Below, in pieces: positions 1 through 10,560 of a stretch of 64,000 bases of DNA. The stretch covers positions 3,348,001-3,412,000 of the forward strand of contig CM059622.1 of assembly GCA_030435675.1 (NCBI GenBank), given 5' to 3'. Made by a program: the position numbers and the translations under genes. This DNA is from Steinernema hermaphroditum. Lineage: Eukaryota; Nematoda; Chromadorea; Rhabditida; Steinernematidae. Below the pieces are notes generated by a model that saw nothing but the letters and a program-made list of their open reading frames with translations, made no database searches and was not told the origin of the DNA. Numbering within the stretch: the first letter of the stretch is position 1; the number at the start of each line of letters is the position of its first letter.

Positions 1-1660
1 ACGAGCGAAGGCACCGCTGCCGCTTGGCGTTGAAAGCGCGAATGGAGAGGGTGAACCGCCAGCACACGGAAAAGCCGAAAGCCGGGTCCCGTCGCGATCG
101 TCCTGGTGTCGCGCGCGTTTTCTTTCTTTTTCGTTTGGCGGCGCATGCTGGCGCTTTCAGTGTTTGCTCGCATTTTGTACCAAATCTCATTGATATCAGT
201 AGATTTGCCTCTGAGCCATGATACCAATCTGCCTTCCGTCTCCATGTTTATTAAACGGTAATTGGAAGTCAAAGAACAGCGAATCGCTGTCACGCTCAAC
301 ACGAAGGTGAGCACTGTCTAGATCCTCATCAGACATGCGGTAGGTGCTAGAGTTGTAAATGCGATCGTAGTGCAGAAGTTTTTACAAAGATAGATCTGAC
401 AGGTCGTTCCGTTTTCGCTTCTCTTAGGGCCACGTCGCGTAACTAGCTCTGCGGTGTGGGTGGTTCTAAGGCTGATTTTCCAAACCGGAAGGTCTTGTTT
501 GGTTAAGTATGTGTCAAGGTGTGCTCCCTCCGATCTCTACCTGGATGTCTGCCACACGGGTCTTACTTTACAACAATTTTATCCAAATATCGTAGTTCAC
601 AAAGTGAGCGTTCCTTAACAGGGGGCCAGTCTTCCTCCGTCCTTCAGTATCGGCGGTGCAGGGGGCGAGGGTGCTGGCGACGAGGATGGTAGCAGTGACG
701 TGCTTCTTTTAGAAATCGTGCTTGGTAGCTCCAAGTTTTCTTGTTGAGTTCCCGATCAATCCGATACGAAATGTTGTCATACGAAAAAAGTCGCTTCCCG
801 TTTTGTCAGTCGTGCTCGTCCTTTTCGAGGAACATTTCGTGAAACATCACTCTTGGTGCTTGGAGCAATCCTTGCAGGGCGATCATTCCAAAAACTGAGA
901 CTAGGTTATTTTTGATATTACGTTTTCATTGTATTTACGTGCATTTCGGCCGCCTCCATTCGACTCTTCCATCGCTTTTTGAACAGCTACAATCTCGTTC
1001 CGCTGCTTTCTTCTAGCGTTCGCGCCCTTTACTTAAAGACGACTTGCCAGATGCTCACGCTCTCTCCGGTCTTCTTCCTGATTCTGTCCGTTGTCCAGAA
1101 AGTTTGTCGCACAAAAAAGCCGCTGATTCCAGGGAGACGAGATTCCAGATGCTGAGACAGTTATTTCTGGTATTACGTTTTTGTGTAGCATATTTACCTG
1201 CATTCTTTCGTCGTTTTTTTGAGTCATTGCCGCCCTATTCAGATGGTTTCTGCGAGCCGCTCTAAGGGCGAGTAACATGAAGTTTCGCTCGCTCCGTTTG
1301 CTTGAGGACGAGTCGTTGTGTGCTGATGAGTCACGGCGTGTTGAACACGCCCGCGTCTACGGGGCCAAAATACGTTCGATTTCCACCATTAGGTTTACCT
1401 AAACAGTTAAAAGGATCAGTAATGCGAAATGTCGCTGGCGAAAGACATGAAGAGCTGACAGAGAAATGGATGTCAGTGGCAAACAAGACACCAGCACCAA
1501 CAGGCTGCTGTTCTAAATGGCTATCGTAATCGGAACGCCTGTATGTCGTTCTCTATGAAATGTGATTTTGGTACGATTCTAGAAGACACCGAGCTTAGCA
1601 CCACGGACTGGGCCGGTCTTGTTGTTGTGTACATTGTTTTGTATCATCTGTTTTTCACTC
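1..1660. other. No supported gene; degenerate internal repeat
   Basis: I see no convincing gene in this stretch. Two segments, about 885-990 and 1,140-1,250, resemble each other; both contain a GATATTACGTTTT-like or GGTATTACGTTTT-like core followed by a T-rich run. Read on the minus strand, both give short similar peptides, so they may be decayed copies of one exon. Frames are short and broken. Confidence 0.3.
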
Positions 1661-1674
1661 CACACTCATCCTAA

Positions 1675-2207
1675 GAGGTCTTTCATTTGTGCCCCCAGCG
1701 ATCGGTCGGGTCGTCCACTCGCTCTCGCTCTCTCTGAGGCTGTCTGAGCCGAATGAGTTGAGTGAGCGGTCGTTCTCGGCCGTCGTTGTTGGCGCAATGA
1801 TCGCCCCGGCTCCCAGAAGGCCTGGAACACCAGGGAGCCGTAGTTCCACCGTCTCGCCAAAAAGCCCGTCACGACCGCCCGACTCTACCCGCGCCGTCAG
1901 AGAAGCCGAAGAAGCGTTTCAACTCAGAAGTCCGCGCCGCCAGCCGAACCGAAGATGACTCTCCGATCCGTTGGCTCTACTCCACCGCTATTCCACTTCC
2001 GGAATCAGCTCTTCACGACTTCGATGCCCGCGCAAACTAATGGGAGCGCTGCATTCTATTCGGATTCGTCTGCTCCACCGAAATCAGAAGAAAATCAGCG
2101 ACCACGGTGTGACTATGTTCTTCTTTGTGCATATATGAGACGTCCTGCACGGCGTAAGCCGTTGATTCGGGAAGATAAATCGTGTAAAAATCGTGTAACT
2201 CATCCTA
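1675..2207 (+). repeat. SINE-like dispersed repeat, family B, copy 1
   Basis: This segment is the reverse complement of 8,305-8,818 over most of its length and is related to 56,025-56,639. Shared landmarks are the end AGGTCTTTCATTTGTG, a central block around 1,800-1,860 (GGCCTGGAACACCAGGGAGC) and a tail built on GATAAATCGTGTAAA. The copy at 56 kb has target-site duplications, which supports retroposition. Open frames inside it are GC-rich repeat translations, not genes. Confidence 0.65.
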
Positions 2208-2581
2208 AAGGAAATGGTCTGAGTAGATTCCCGAAAGAAGCTCAAACAGATTCCCAGCCGACTCCATCGTCGACCAGATAAGCGGCGGACATTGTAAGAC
2301 CGAATGCACAGAGATCTCCGACCAAGCCGTCACCGAAAAGATCAACGATGACCTGTGCGCCTCCATGGAAATTTCCGACGGCAAGGGCGGGCCCGAGGAG
2401 AATACAGCTCCCAAGGGTAATGAGATGCTGGAAGACAGTGAAAACAGGATGTAGTCGCCCCGACGCCTTTTGCGCGAAAGCCCAGAAACCGGCTGAGACC
2501 CGTCCCCGATATTAAGAACCGAGATATCACCAAATAAAAGTTGCTTTTAACTATTTTGTCCGTTATTTAAGTTAACGTGCC

Positions 2582-2911
2582 AACTCACCACAAAGTGGAC
2601 ATTCTGCTCAGAATCAGTCGACGGCGGATCCGTTTGATTCTCCTGAAACGGTCGAATAAGTCATTTGATTTGAGAGACGGCGGCGCGATCACTGACAGAC
2701 GGCGACAGACAAATACGCTGTTTTCGCGATCGATACCTCGTTCTTTTGCTTAGTGGCGCCTTACGCGTCATAAAGTGCATCATGACGGCGACAAAACGCG
2801 CCATTCGGTTGTCGCCATCTGCCAGCGAGCGTGCCGACTAAATCCAATCCAAAAATCAAACGGATCCATCGTCGACTGACTCTGAGCAGAATGTCCACTT
2901 TCTGGTGAGTT
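2582..2911. repeat. Palindromic MITE, copy 1
   Basis: The ends are inverted copies of each other: AACTCACCACAAAGTGGAC on the left and the complement of the same motif, ending GGTGAGTT, on the right. The homology runs inward through a GGATCCGTTTGATT block and most of the body, so the unit could fold into one long hairpin. Related copies lie near 9.66, 16.15, 17.60 and 23.67 kb. No coding capacity is visible. Confidence 0.75.
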
Positions 2912-2939
2912 CTTCTTCTCAGATTGTGACATTGTTGTA

Positions 2940-3208
2940 TACAGTGTGGTGCATAAAGATAGGGCCACTCTGTTTTTTTTATGATTTTGAGGGAAGCTTA
3001 CGTTCTGAGTGAATTTTCCGGACAGTACGCGAAAGTGTAAGTCGCCTATCTTCCCAAAATTTCGAAAAATTTCGACCGCTCCTCTAGGAAATAGGGGGTA
3101 ATCATTCTGAAAAGCCAAATCCAGCGTTGCAAAATCACAGTTTTAAAATTTTGCAAGTGATGGGCTGCCCTATCTAAGGGTGGCCCTATTTTTATGCAGC
3201 ACACTGTA
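2940..3208. repeat. Mariner/Tc1-type MITE with TA target duplication
   Basis: The ends are inverted: ACAGTGTGGTGCATAAAGAT at 2,941 and its near complement ending CACTGTA at 3,208, flanked by TA on both sides. About 34 bp can be matched between the ends, including GGGCCAC. The size (about 270 bp), the TA duplication and the ACAGTG/CACTGT ends are typical of non-autonomous Tc1/mariner elements. The frame inside is not a transposase. Confidence 0.65.
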
Positions 3209-3524
3209 TACAACAGTGATGGGGAGTGATGCAAAAAGTTTTGAAAGGGGACTGATGTACACAAGCAATAAAATTATCTTATTTGTACTCCTATGTAATT
3301 TTCAACACCGAAAACGATGTTTTGCGTGGTCTTAGCCGGTTCTCAGATAATCTTCATAAAAAAGCCCTGTGAGGAATACCCTCATAAGCCGACCGTCGCT
3401 CACATTGTGTTTATTCGTAACTGATGATGATGCGCTATTATGTAGCACAAAACAGACATATGAGAAGTGCGGCTTAGACAGATGTTCTCGCCTTCGTCGG
3501 CGACTTTTTTTTTAAGTCAGAACG

Positions 3525-3710
3525 GCGCCGGCGACCTTGTGACCAGGCATCAAAAAACGGCGCCGGGGCCGGGACCGGTGGGACGGCGCCGTTTCTTGTT
3601 CACATGGAATTGGTGACGGCGCCGGTGCCGGGGCCGGTGGTCGCATGTGAACGCAAAAAATCGAAACGCCTTTCTCGCCGGTTTGCCGGCGCCGGCGCCA
3701 GCAGCGAAGG
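3525..3710. repeat. GC-rich GGCGCCGG-type low-complexity tract
   Basis: This tract is a run of imperfect GGCGCCGGGGCCGG-like units, each close to palindromic, containing a SacII/NarI-like alternation. It sits at the outer edge of the left member of the inverted repeat pair at 3,690-3,790 and 5,205-5,310. It does not look coding. Confidence 0.5.
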
Positions 3711-3790
3711 GGTAGGTGTCGACAAAATCGATAAACGGTATCTGTCGACAGAACAGTCATGGCGGCAAGATGAAAGGAGTAGCAACTTTA
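3690..3790 (+). repeat. Left arm of a ~100-bp inverted repeat
   Basis: The segment around GTCGACAAAATCGATAAACG is repeated in inverse orientation at about 5,205-5,310. The match extends over roughly 100 bp with few differences, from GGCGCCAGCAGC to GAAAGGAGTAGCAAC. The two arms enclose a PAZ-like gene and an OB-fold gene, so they may be terminal inverted repeats of an element, although transposase and target duplication were not seen. Confidence 0.6.
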
Positions 3791-3867
3791 CTGTCAATAG
3801 TAATTAAGCTGTTAGATAATTAACAGTTTAATTAAAAGGGTTTAATTAACGGTCAAGCAACAGTTGA

Positions 3868-3935
3868 GCGATCAGCGATGAGCTCTGTCGATCGCAAGCG
3901 CTAACCGCTAGGCCATAGAGGCGTTGAGTTTGAAA
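3868..3935 (-). other. tRNA-like half (A-box) sequence
   Basis: On the minus strand the motif TGGCCTAGCGGTTAGCGC matches the tRNA A-box consensus exactly. No B-box (GGTTCGANNCC) follows at the right distance, so this is at most a 5' half of a tRNA or a tRNA-derived repeat head. Confidence 0.35.
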
Positions 3936-4024
3936 GGTGGTAGAGCGTGTGTATAGCCGCTGACGATAGTTTGCGCTGTTGCCTTTCTGAACAATAGCTC
4001 AACGAGATTGATTATAACATAAAA

Positions 4025-4380
4025 CTACATAAATAATTCATCAGTTATCCAAACGTCTAAACCCTCAAAAGGGTGGTGAGCCTCATTGGATACGGAATCC
4101 TTTGTATTATATCTTTCCACAATACACAGCGCTGAAGGTTCCACCGTCAAATTGTACTTTCGTTTGAAATATGCTGGTACGGTTTCTGACGTAGGGCTGA
4201 TAAACAACCGACCTAAAGGCTTCGTGGATAGGACTACAGAATAAAAGGTTCTTCGAGAGGCTAGATGCTTCTGTCGGAAGCGTCTATCCTTCAAAAATTC
4301 CTCGAGGCAGACGTATACGAGGGCATCATGCCACAGGACATCACGCAGAGAATCCGATCCTGTCAAGGTGAGGATGAGTA
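4025..4380 (-). CDS. PAZ-like small protein, copy 1 (partial start)
   Basis: This minus-strand open frame ends with a stop at 4,025. Its C-terminal half contains TVPAYFKRKYNL, then about 20 residues later HHPFEGLDVW. This order resembles the end of an Argonaute PAZ domain (TVxxYFxxKY ... YxPxExxxV). A homologue lies at 53,943-54,427 on the minus strand, sharing an LTG-(S/V)-x2-L-(R/K)-D motif, RQKHL, and the (S/D)ETVPxxF motif. Both stop about ten residues after the HPxE motif, so neither continues into MID or PIWI domains. The 5' exon was not found; an in-frame stop lies just upstream and an AG acceptor is plausible near 4,390. Binding residues cannot be judged by eye. It could instead be an unrelated nematode family with a chance PAZ-like tail. 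Confidence 0.45.
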
Positions 4381-4564
4381 AAGTCTATCCTTTTTATCAA
4401 GTGTATCTCAAACGTCACTGTCTTTAACATGTTTTGTCTTCCAGCAATGTGAACCATCGACGAATGTCTTAGTGTTTTGTTTGAGCTCGCCCCGGCTTTG
4501 TATTCTTGTACACGTGTTCTTTGAGCTTAAAACGTGTTCTGTGATTCTTAGTGTTCCAGATGGC

Positions 4565-5040
4565 GCGAGCAAACAGGAGGAGGAGGAGGAGGCAGATGAG
4601 GTGATGATTGTCGACGATCACCCCGCAAGTTGGACAAGAAAAAGGAACCGTCTCAGTGAGGAGGTCAACGAGGAAGAAGAAGAAGAAGGAGAAGGAAAAT
4701 GGATATTGTCGAATCTGTGGACGCTCAATCGAGATTCACCGCCGTAAGTGATTTTTTTGTATAGAGTAGAGCAGAAATTAAAATGTGGGGACCTTGTCAA
4801 GAACGATAGAATTAAAACAGGGAAACTGCTAGTAGTCGTGCAAATGACAAGTTCGAACGGGACCACTATTTTGCTGAAATCTTGGGAGAAATGTGTTGAA
4901 CAACTCCGCGAAATATTAACACCTGTAAGTTTATTTCACACTGGTGGTTATATTTTAAGAATCTGTTCAGGGCAGCTATTTCAAAGTTTCAGGGCTGAAG
5001 GTCTTTCTTTTAAAACTTTTTAAGCGTAAACCAACCGTTT
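4565..5040 (+). CDS. RPA-like OB-fold protein, fragmentary
   Basis: The first frame (4,565-4,745) encodes an acidic, Glu-rich segment with a basic patch. A second frame from about 4,760 contains KTGKLLVVVQM and ILLKSWEKCVEQL. A GTAAGT donor at about 4,924 and an acceptor ending CTGTTCAG near 4,971 join this to GSYFKVSGLKV. A strand-rich segment, then W/K-rich helix, then G(S)xYxxSGxKV is the usual reading of an RPA-type ssDNA-binding OB fold. A similar segment occurs at 11,240-11,520 (KTGKLLVALKM, later GSVFKLTGVKI), so two copies of one family are present. Frames do not join cleanly, so this is probably a decayed gene. Its role would be single-stranded DNA binding in the nucleus, by family inference. 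Confidence 0.4.
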
Positions 5041-5204
5041 AGCAAAGCAGCAATTCCTCCTGTTTGCACCGTAGAAGCAACTCCATAGCCGAGAGCTCTA
5101 GGCACTGACACTCTTTCGGTGGAAGATTCTCCAACACATATCTTCTTAGCTACGGGCTAATCGTAGTCGTCGAGTGGAGGCGTATACGCTTCTAAAAGTA
5201 CAGT

Positions 5205-5310
5205 TGCTACTCCTTTCATCTTGCCGCCATGACTGTGCTGTCGACAGATACCGTTTATCGATTTTGTCGACACCTACCCCTTTGCTGCTGGCGCCGGTGG
5301 CAACGTGAAT
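5205..5310 (-). repeat. Right arm of a ~100-bp inverted repeat
   Basis: This is the inverse complement of 3,690-3,790, with the same GTCGAC...GTCGAC core and the GCTGCTGGCGCCGG edge. It ends in a short GC-rich tract, like the left arm. Together the arms define a unit of about 1.6 kb. Confidence 0.6.
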
Positions 5311-5529
5311 AAAAAACGGTGCCGACGAGCTTATGAAAGAGCCATTATAATTTAGGGCGAGCTCACATGAGGCGCTGGGATGTTGGTAACCACTGTCCAA
5401 TGCAGAGCCTCTCGTAGCTATAAGCGACAGCCGATGCTGCGCGGAAATTTATTACATTTCTCTACAGACAACAGCTAAAATCCTTTTTCCACATATCGCT
5501 CAAAGGGAGGGTGATAAAGTACCCCAATT

Positions 5530-6089
5530 AATCATGTTTATGTTCAGCACTTTTGAGGAAAAGAGTTTCTCCTTTCGACACGGAGAAATGCCTCCATCCG
5601 AAGCCCCCGTCATCACGATCGACGGCGGTTATTTCCGGGACAAGTAACCGAGAAGCCAGAAACAAAAACATCGCGACGTCCTACTCGTCGAGCAAATCTA
5701 CAAAAAGACGCGAGAACTCCTGGTATGTCTTACTTCCTAGTATTGCAAATGTCTCTTTATATTTAGTTAAAATCGACGGGTTATCAGTGATCGGTGATCC
5801 GAAGATCAATTTCTCAGGGTCATGGAGATATTTGTTGTCAGATGGGAAGTTCAAGGTAGCGTTCCAGACTCCGGCCCCGGTGATGCTAGAAAAGGGCATT
5901 GTCATAGCCATTGAGCTGCCTAGGATCATGCTTGAAGGTAAGGTATGTTCTAACAACCTCTATAAATACCTAATTTCAGGTTCGATCATCACACTCGACT
6001 ACGACCCAGACCTCACGAAAGTGGAAAAGATAGGGCGCGCGTCTCCAGAGAGAATGTTGAATCTGAGTCGAAGGCCCTTTTGTCGATAG
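5530..6089 (+). pseudogene. RPA70N-like OB-fold gene, degenerate
   Basis: After an acceptor at about 5,538 (TATGTTCAG) the frame reads FEEKSFSFRHGE followed by PPSEAPVIT, then stops. A shifted frame continues with a basic segment to a GT donor near 5,723. After an AG near 5,767 comes a segment with SWRYLLSDGKFKVAF and KGIVIAIELPRI. A further intron (donor about 5,939, acceptor TTTCAG near 5,980) leads to GSIITLDYDPDL and a stop at 6,089. The RYxLLSDG ... L..G.vi.l.. GSII.LDY pattern resembles the N-terminal OB fold of RPA70. The N-terminal FRHGE motif also occurs at 9,094-9,315, so the family is repeated here. The frame break after PVIT argues for a pseudogene. Confidence 0.45.
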
Positions 6090-6119
6090 TTTCCCGTGGT
6101 TTCCATTGATTTTAGCTAT

Positions 6120-6560
6120 TGTTGAAATAAAATGTGTGAATTAGTGTCACGGCTGTTGTTGCGTTTGGAGTGTGAGTGTACGTAGTCAATTATGGTAACC
6201 TAGCATATTGTCGCTACCAGAGATCGGAATTCGGCCGTAAAAGTCATCGAGTCCGAGTCCATCGAGTCTGAGTTCGTTCCGATGTCTGGTCGCTACACTG
6301 TTTTTCGAGGATAGGGAACTCTTCTTCACTACAGATTTATAGGTAATCATTATTGATGCGATTATAAGACAAAGTTTCAACACTCCCATTAGAATAGACG
6401 TTTAGAACGGCAACAAAATAAGGAGTTTCGTATCGGTTCACAGCTGTGTTATTCACAGCCTCAGTCGCAACATCCCCACGAGTTATTCCTGCAGATGGTA
6501 CGTCTGTTAGAGCCTCCTTCGTGAGTTTCTACAATCCAAGCGTTATTTTCAGTTTTTTTT
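6120..6560. other. No supported gene
   Basis: An AATAAA signal at about 6,127 could end the OB-fold gene to the left. I see no convincing frame, splice pattern or repeat in the remainder. Confidence 0.3.
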
Positions 6561-6569
6561 TATTTTCAG

Positions 6570-7635
6570 GCACCTGCTTATACGCATACCAGGTCATGTA
6601 AACACCCTTCGCAAGTTACGGTCAAACAACTATAGCCAACTTCGGCAACAACTGAGAGATGGTGTGTATGGCCGAACCGGGTAGTATCTCGGCTGCCGTT
6701 TTTGGGGTGCGGGTTCGACTCCCCCCCAGCCCATATTTTTCTTCTCGCTTCTTGAACATATTTAAGTTTGTTTTTGTCTTACTAAAAGGTAGTAATGAAA
6801 TTTTTTTAAACAAATTTTTTTATAACAACGGTGTTCCTTAACAATTATGTTCAACATCAACAAGATGCTGAACACACAAGAATCCTTCACAACGAGCACA
6901 GCGAAGAATGGGCATTTTGGAACACATGCATTGATGCCCTTCGTCGAAATTGAAGCAAAAATGTTCCGGCGTTTCGAAAGAAGGAGGGTGTTCGTCAATA
7001 AATCCAGCGTGATGCCTGTTACGTCTTGTCGTAACAATAGTTTGAGGGAGCGTAGAGCTCTACCTGGTGGGAGACCTCAAACTTGGGTAATTAAACCTTT
7101 ATGTACAAATAACACGTAACAAATAAAGGCGCGAACACGTAAGCACATGAACGCGCTAGTCAACACAAACATAAGGCTGGCGCGATATGAATGGAAGAGA
7201 CAGAGAGCGGTCGCTAGCCTATACAGCATAGACAAAACGCAGACAAGTACGGTGACCAATCGCGATGAGACGCAGACGAACATTGAACAAGAGAATCAAT
7301 GCGTGTGGTCAGCACGCAACAATGCCATGGATACCGTATCATATTTTGGAATCGGTTAGCACTTATCTGCATTGCCGTAATGTTCAAATTTGTTAAAAAA
7401 AAATTTCATTACTACCTTTTAGTAAGACAAAAACAAACTTAAATATGTTCAAGAAGCGAGAAGAAAAATATGGGCTGGGAGGGGAGTCGAACCCGCACCC
7501 CGAAAACGGCAGCCGAGATACTACCCGGTTCAGCCATACACACTATCTGTCAGCTGTTGCCGAAGTTGGCTATAGTTGTTTGACCGTAACTTGCGAAGGG
7601 TGTTTACATGACCTGGTATGCGTATAAGCAGGTGC
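6570..7635. mobile_element. Foldback element with 250-bp arms carrying tRNA-like sequence
   Basis: The left arm (6,570-6,820) and right arm (7,385-7,635) are inverted complements over about 250 bp; outer ends are GCACCTGCTTATACGC and its complement. Each arm contains a tRNA-like block with the B-box GGTTCGACTCC and the D-arm-like GGCCGAACCGGGTAG. The interior of about 565 bp has no recognisable transposase; its frames are short. The arms differ by only a few bases, so the element is young or maintained. No clear target duplication was found. Confidence 0.7.
6660..6745 (+). other. tRNA-like sequence in left foldback arm
   Basis: It contains a B-box GGTTCGACTCC at about 6,712-6,722 followed by CCCCAGCCCA. 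The 5' side (GGTGTGTATGGCCGAACC) cannot pair with the 3' end as an acceptor stem, so this is a tRNA-derived sequence rather than a working tRNA. The inverted copy is at about 7,468-7,553. Confidence 0.4.
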
Positions 7636-7639
7636 GCTT

Positions 7640-8290
7640 TTGGGGATGACATACACTAATGAAGGCCTACCTGTGTGTCAATTTTCAGCTCGATCCGAGC
7701 AGGACACTTCGGAAAGTTCCCTTGTAAGATTGAACCGTTTCGAAAAATGTCGAGCACAGACGGGTGTCGGGGCGTGGCCCCGCGCGCCCACCCGCACGCG
7801 TCAGCCCGCGGGCGCGCATCGTCCCCGGCTCCCCAGTCAGTCTGCTCTGCAGCCTCACCCTTAAGCGGTCGCTCCGCGCCGCCCCTCTCCAACCAGCTGG
7901 CTTTATCTCCCTCTCCTTTCCTCATGTTAACTTCCGCCATACCCGCTTAATACATGCTTATTATAAGACCAACATGTTGCAAGGGGATCACATAGCACGG
8001 AGGGCGAACACGAGTAAGTGCCGTGTCGCGGACACGATACGGGACACGAGAATGAAGACGATGATGAGACAGTCATCTCTGGGGAAGACATGATTAGAAA
8101 CTGGAGACTATTTTGATGCAGCGTTTCAGCAACGAAGGGGCGTGACGATATCAGGAAATTTGTAATCGTGATATGTTTTCATGTACTTAGCGATGAATTC
8201 ATCGTCATGCATTGTCTTTAAAAAATGTTGCAGGGTTTTTGAAAAGGAGACACGAGCCATTTGCTCACAGAACATTACAGCATATCCACC
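7640..8290. other. No supported gene; GC-rich patch
   Basis: A GC-rich segment at 7,765-7,890 gives long proline/arginine-rich frames on both strands, as expected from composition. An acceptor-like ATTTTCAG occurs at 7,681-7,688, but no continuing exon is recognisable. Confidence 0.3.
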
Positions 8291-8304
8291 ACAGACAATA
8301 CTTG

Positions 8305-8818
8305 TTGGTTTCTGATTTTACACGATTTACACGATTTATCTTCCGGAATCAACGGTTCACGCCGTGCAGGACGTCTCATATATGCACAAAGAAGAACATA
8401 GTCACACCGTGGTCGCTGATTTTCTTCTGATTTCGGTGGAGCAGACGAATCCGAATAGAATGCATTGTTCCCATTAGTTTGCGCGGGCATCGAAGTCGTG
8501 AAGATGGAGGTGGAGTAGAGCCAACGGAGCGGAGAGTCATCTTCGGTTCGGCTGGCGGCGCGGACTTCGGAGTTGCAACGCTTCTTCGGCTTCTCTGACG
8601 GCGCGGGTAGAGTCGGGCGGTCGTGACGGGCTTTTTGGCGAGACGGTGGAACTACGGCTTCCTGGTGTTCCAGGCCTTCTGGGAGCCGGGGCGATCATTG
8701 CGTCCGCAATGACAATCGAGAACGACCTCTTACTCAACTCATTCGCCTCAGACAGCCTCAGAGAGAGAGCGAGTGGACGACCCGACCGATCGCTGGGGGC
8801 ACAAATGGAAGACCGTTG
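8305..8818 (-). repeat. SINE-like dispersed repeat, family B, copy 2
   Basis: This is the inverse complement of the copy at 1,675-2,207, with high similarity in the blocks GGCGGCGCGGACTTCGGAG and GGTGTTCCAGGCCTTCTGGG. The tail at 8,320-8,345 is made of ACACGATTTACACGATTTATC, equivalent to the TCGTGTAAA tail of copy 1. Confidence 0.65.
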
Positions 8819-9093
8819 GTTTCTGATGCTTAATTTTATTATACTTGCAGATTTTGTAACGAATCACAAACTCCTTGATACTAACACGAGGAAGACCTCC
8901 TAAAGAGTCGAAAAAGTACAGAACGCCTCTTTTATAATAAGCAGCACACTCGTAGTCGCTTCCAACTTAAAAGGCGCTCCATTCGATTATGGCCCGTCTC
9001 TGCAGAATGCTGATCCTGCTGCTCGTGAATCAGTCATATTGTTGTATTCTACAACTAATAAGCCTTTATACCATATCGGTATTAGGTAAAATC

Positions 9094-9320
9094 ATGAGAA
9101 TCACCTCTGACGAGGCGATTTATTGGAAGAGAGCTGAAGACGCGTAAGTCGTTATGTTTTTGGATAAAATTTTAAATGAAGCGTATTTAGTCTCAGCCTC
9201 TTTGAGAAGAAATGTTTCTCGTTTCGACATGGGGAGCAGCCGCCGTCTGACGCTCCTGTCATCACCACGATTCAGTTTTTTTTCTATTTCTGCCATGTCA
9301 ACATCTCACAATAACGTTGA
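9094..9320 (+). pseudogene. Paralogue of the FRHGE/OB-fold gene, 5' part
   Basis: An ATG at 9,094 opens a 50-nt exon that ends at a GTAAGT donor (9,144). An acceptor TCTCAG ends at 9,196, and the phases fit. The second exon encodes FEKKCFSFRHGEQPPSDAPVIT, which parallels the motif at 5,540-5,620 (FEEKSFSFRHGE...SEAPVIT). The frame then reaches a stop near 9,314. A later frame at 9,295-9,401 (MSTSHNNVEW...) ends at a GTAATC donor and may be a further exon. No OB-fold body follows. The conserved block in both copies suggests a real ancestral protein. Its function is not recognised. Confidence 0.4.
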
Positions 9321-9659
9321 ATGGATATCTCAAGAATCGCTCTATCCTTATGAAACCGCCGCCCCAAACTGCACTCTATCGGACACATCCGAAGACGATA
9401 TGGTAATCGTAAAAATTGCACTCTGCTGATATGTCTCCAGAATGAAACTCATACTTTAGGCCAAAAAGACAAAAGACCCTACGCTGATTGTATTCGAAAA
9501 TTGGTCAAAGAGAGATCGCCAAAGGCCATTTAAAAGGGAGATGATATATATGATAGGGAGATGATAATATCATCGCACTATGGCAACTCTTATTAAAATT
9601 GAATATTCTGTTTATTTATTAAGAAAAGATGGCGTTTGGAGGGATGAGCCACCTTCGCA

Positions 9660-9952
9660 TTTTGTCCTGAACTGGTCAAATAAGTCATTTTGTCGGCGGT
9701 GTCGCGATCACTGAGAGACGTCGACAGACAAACGGCACGTACTGCACCGTCAGGATGCACTTTATGGCGCGCAAGGCGCCGCTAAGCAAAACAACGCGAC
9801 GGCGGCGGCGATCGCTAAAACGGCGCATTTTGGCTGTCACCGTCTGTCAGTGGTCGTCTCTCAAATCAAATGACTTATTCGATCGTTTCAGGATATTCAA
9901 ACGGATCCGTCGCCGACTAAATCTGAGCAGAATCTCCACTTTCTGGTGAGTT
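9660..9952. repeat. Palindromic MITE, copy 2 (left end truncated)
   Basis: The right end is complete (CACTTTCTGGTGAGTTCC). The left part begins at about TTTGTCCTGAACTGGTCAAA, so the outer 60 bp of the left arm is missing. The internal CGGCGCC/GCGCGC region and the GGATCCGTCGCCGACT block match the other copies. Confidence 0.65.
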
Positions 9953-9959
9953 CCTATAT

Positions 9960-10560
9960 AACCGTATACATATATGGGCAGTTAATCATCGGTGGCTCGA
10001 CCCTATTTATCCATGAGGCACTGCTTACGTTGACATGCAGATAGGGTGCTAGCCTTCGTGGACACCACAGAGAAGGCTGGAGTCGAAGTCCGAATCAAGC
10101 GAAGCTCGACTATTCATCCCCTTTGCCCTCCGCCCCCTCTTGCTGACTGTATATTAATAGGGCGTGTAGGAAAAATAGATTAGTTGTGATCAGAGAGGTG
10201 AAAATAAGCCTGCTCATCGAAAGCCAAGGCACGACCTCATTGTGTTGACCAGCCTACCAATTGAGCATTTTGTCGGTCCTGTCGCGACGACCAGTTCAAC
10301 GGGGTTGCGTCGAAGTTGCTCATTGACGGCTAATGCTCCAAAAAACGCATCTCACTGATCCACCCGGTGAACTCAATAATGATAGGTGTGTAGCGCGCTA
10401 TCAGTCCCTAGCCTCGAATTCTTCTTACATCATCTCTTGATCTTGTGAACTCTTTCAAATCTCCCATCCTCAACTGTAGTCATTCTCTCTAGACTCACTC
10501 TGTCGCCGGCTGACTACACCGATGCCGAGGCGTTCCGGTGCGCACTACGGCTCATCACAC
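9960..10560. other. No supported gene
   Basis: I see no repeat shared with the rest of the window and no coding frame with support here. Confidence 0.3.

Noticed and set aside
1689..2281. Two + strand frames of 89 and 108 codons
   Set aside because: They lie within a dispersed SINE-like repeat present in at least three copies and are translations of the repeat.
6660..6745. Functional tRNA gene
   Set aside because: The acceptor ends do not pair and an inverted copy exists in the other foldback arm.
7764..8093. 109-codon Pro/Ala/Arg-rich frame and its minus-strand partner
   Set aside because: It arises from a GC-rich patch; no domain, splice support or partner was found.
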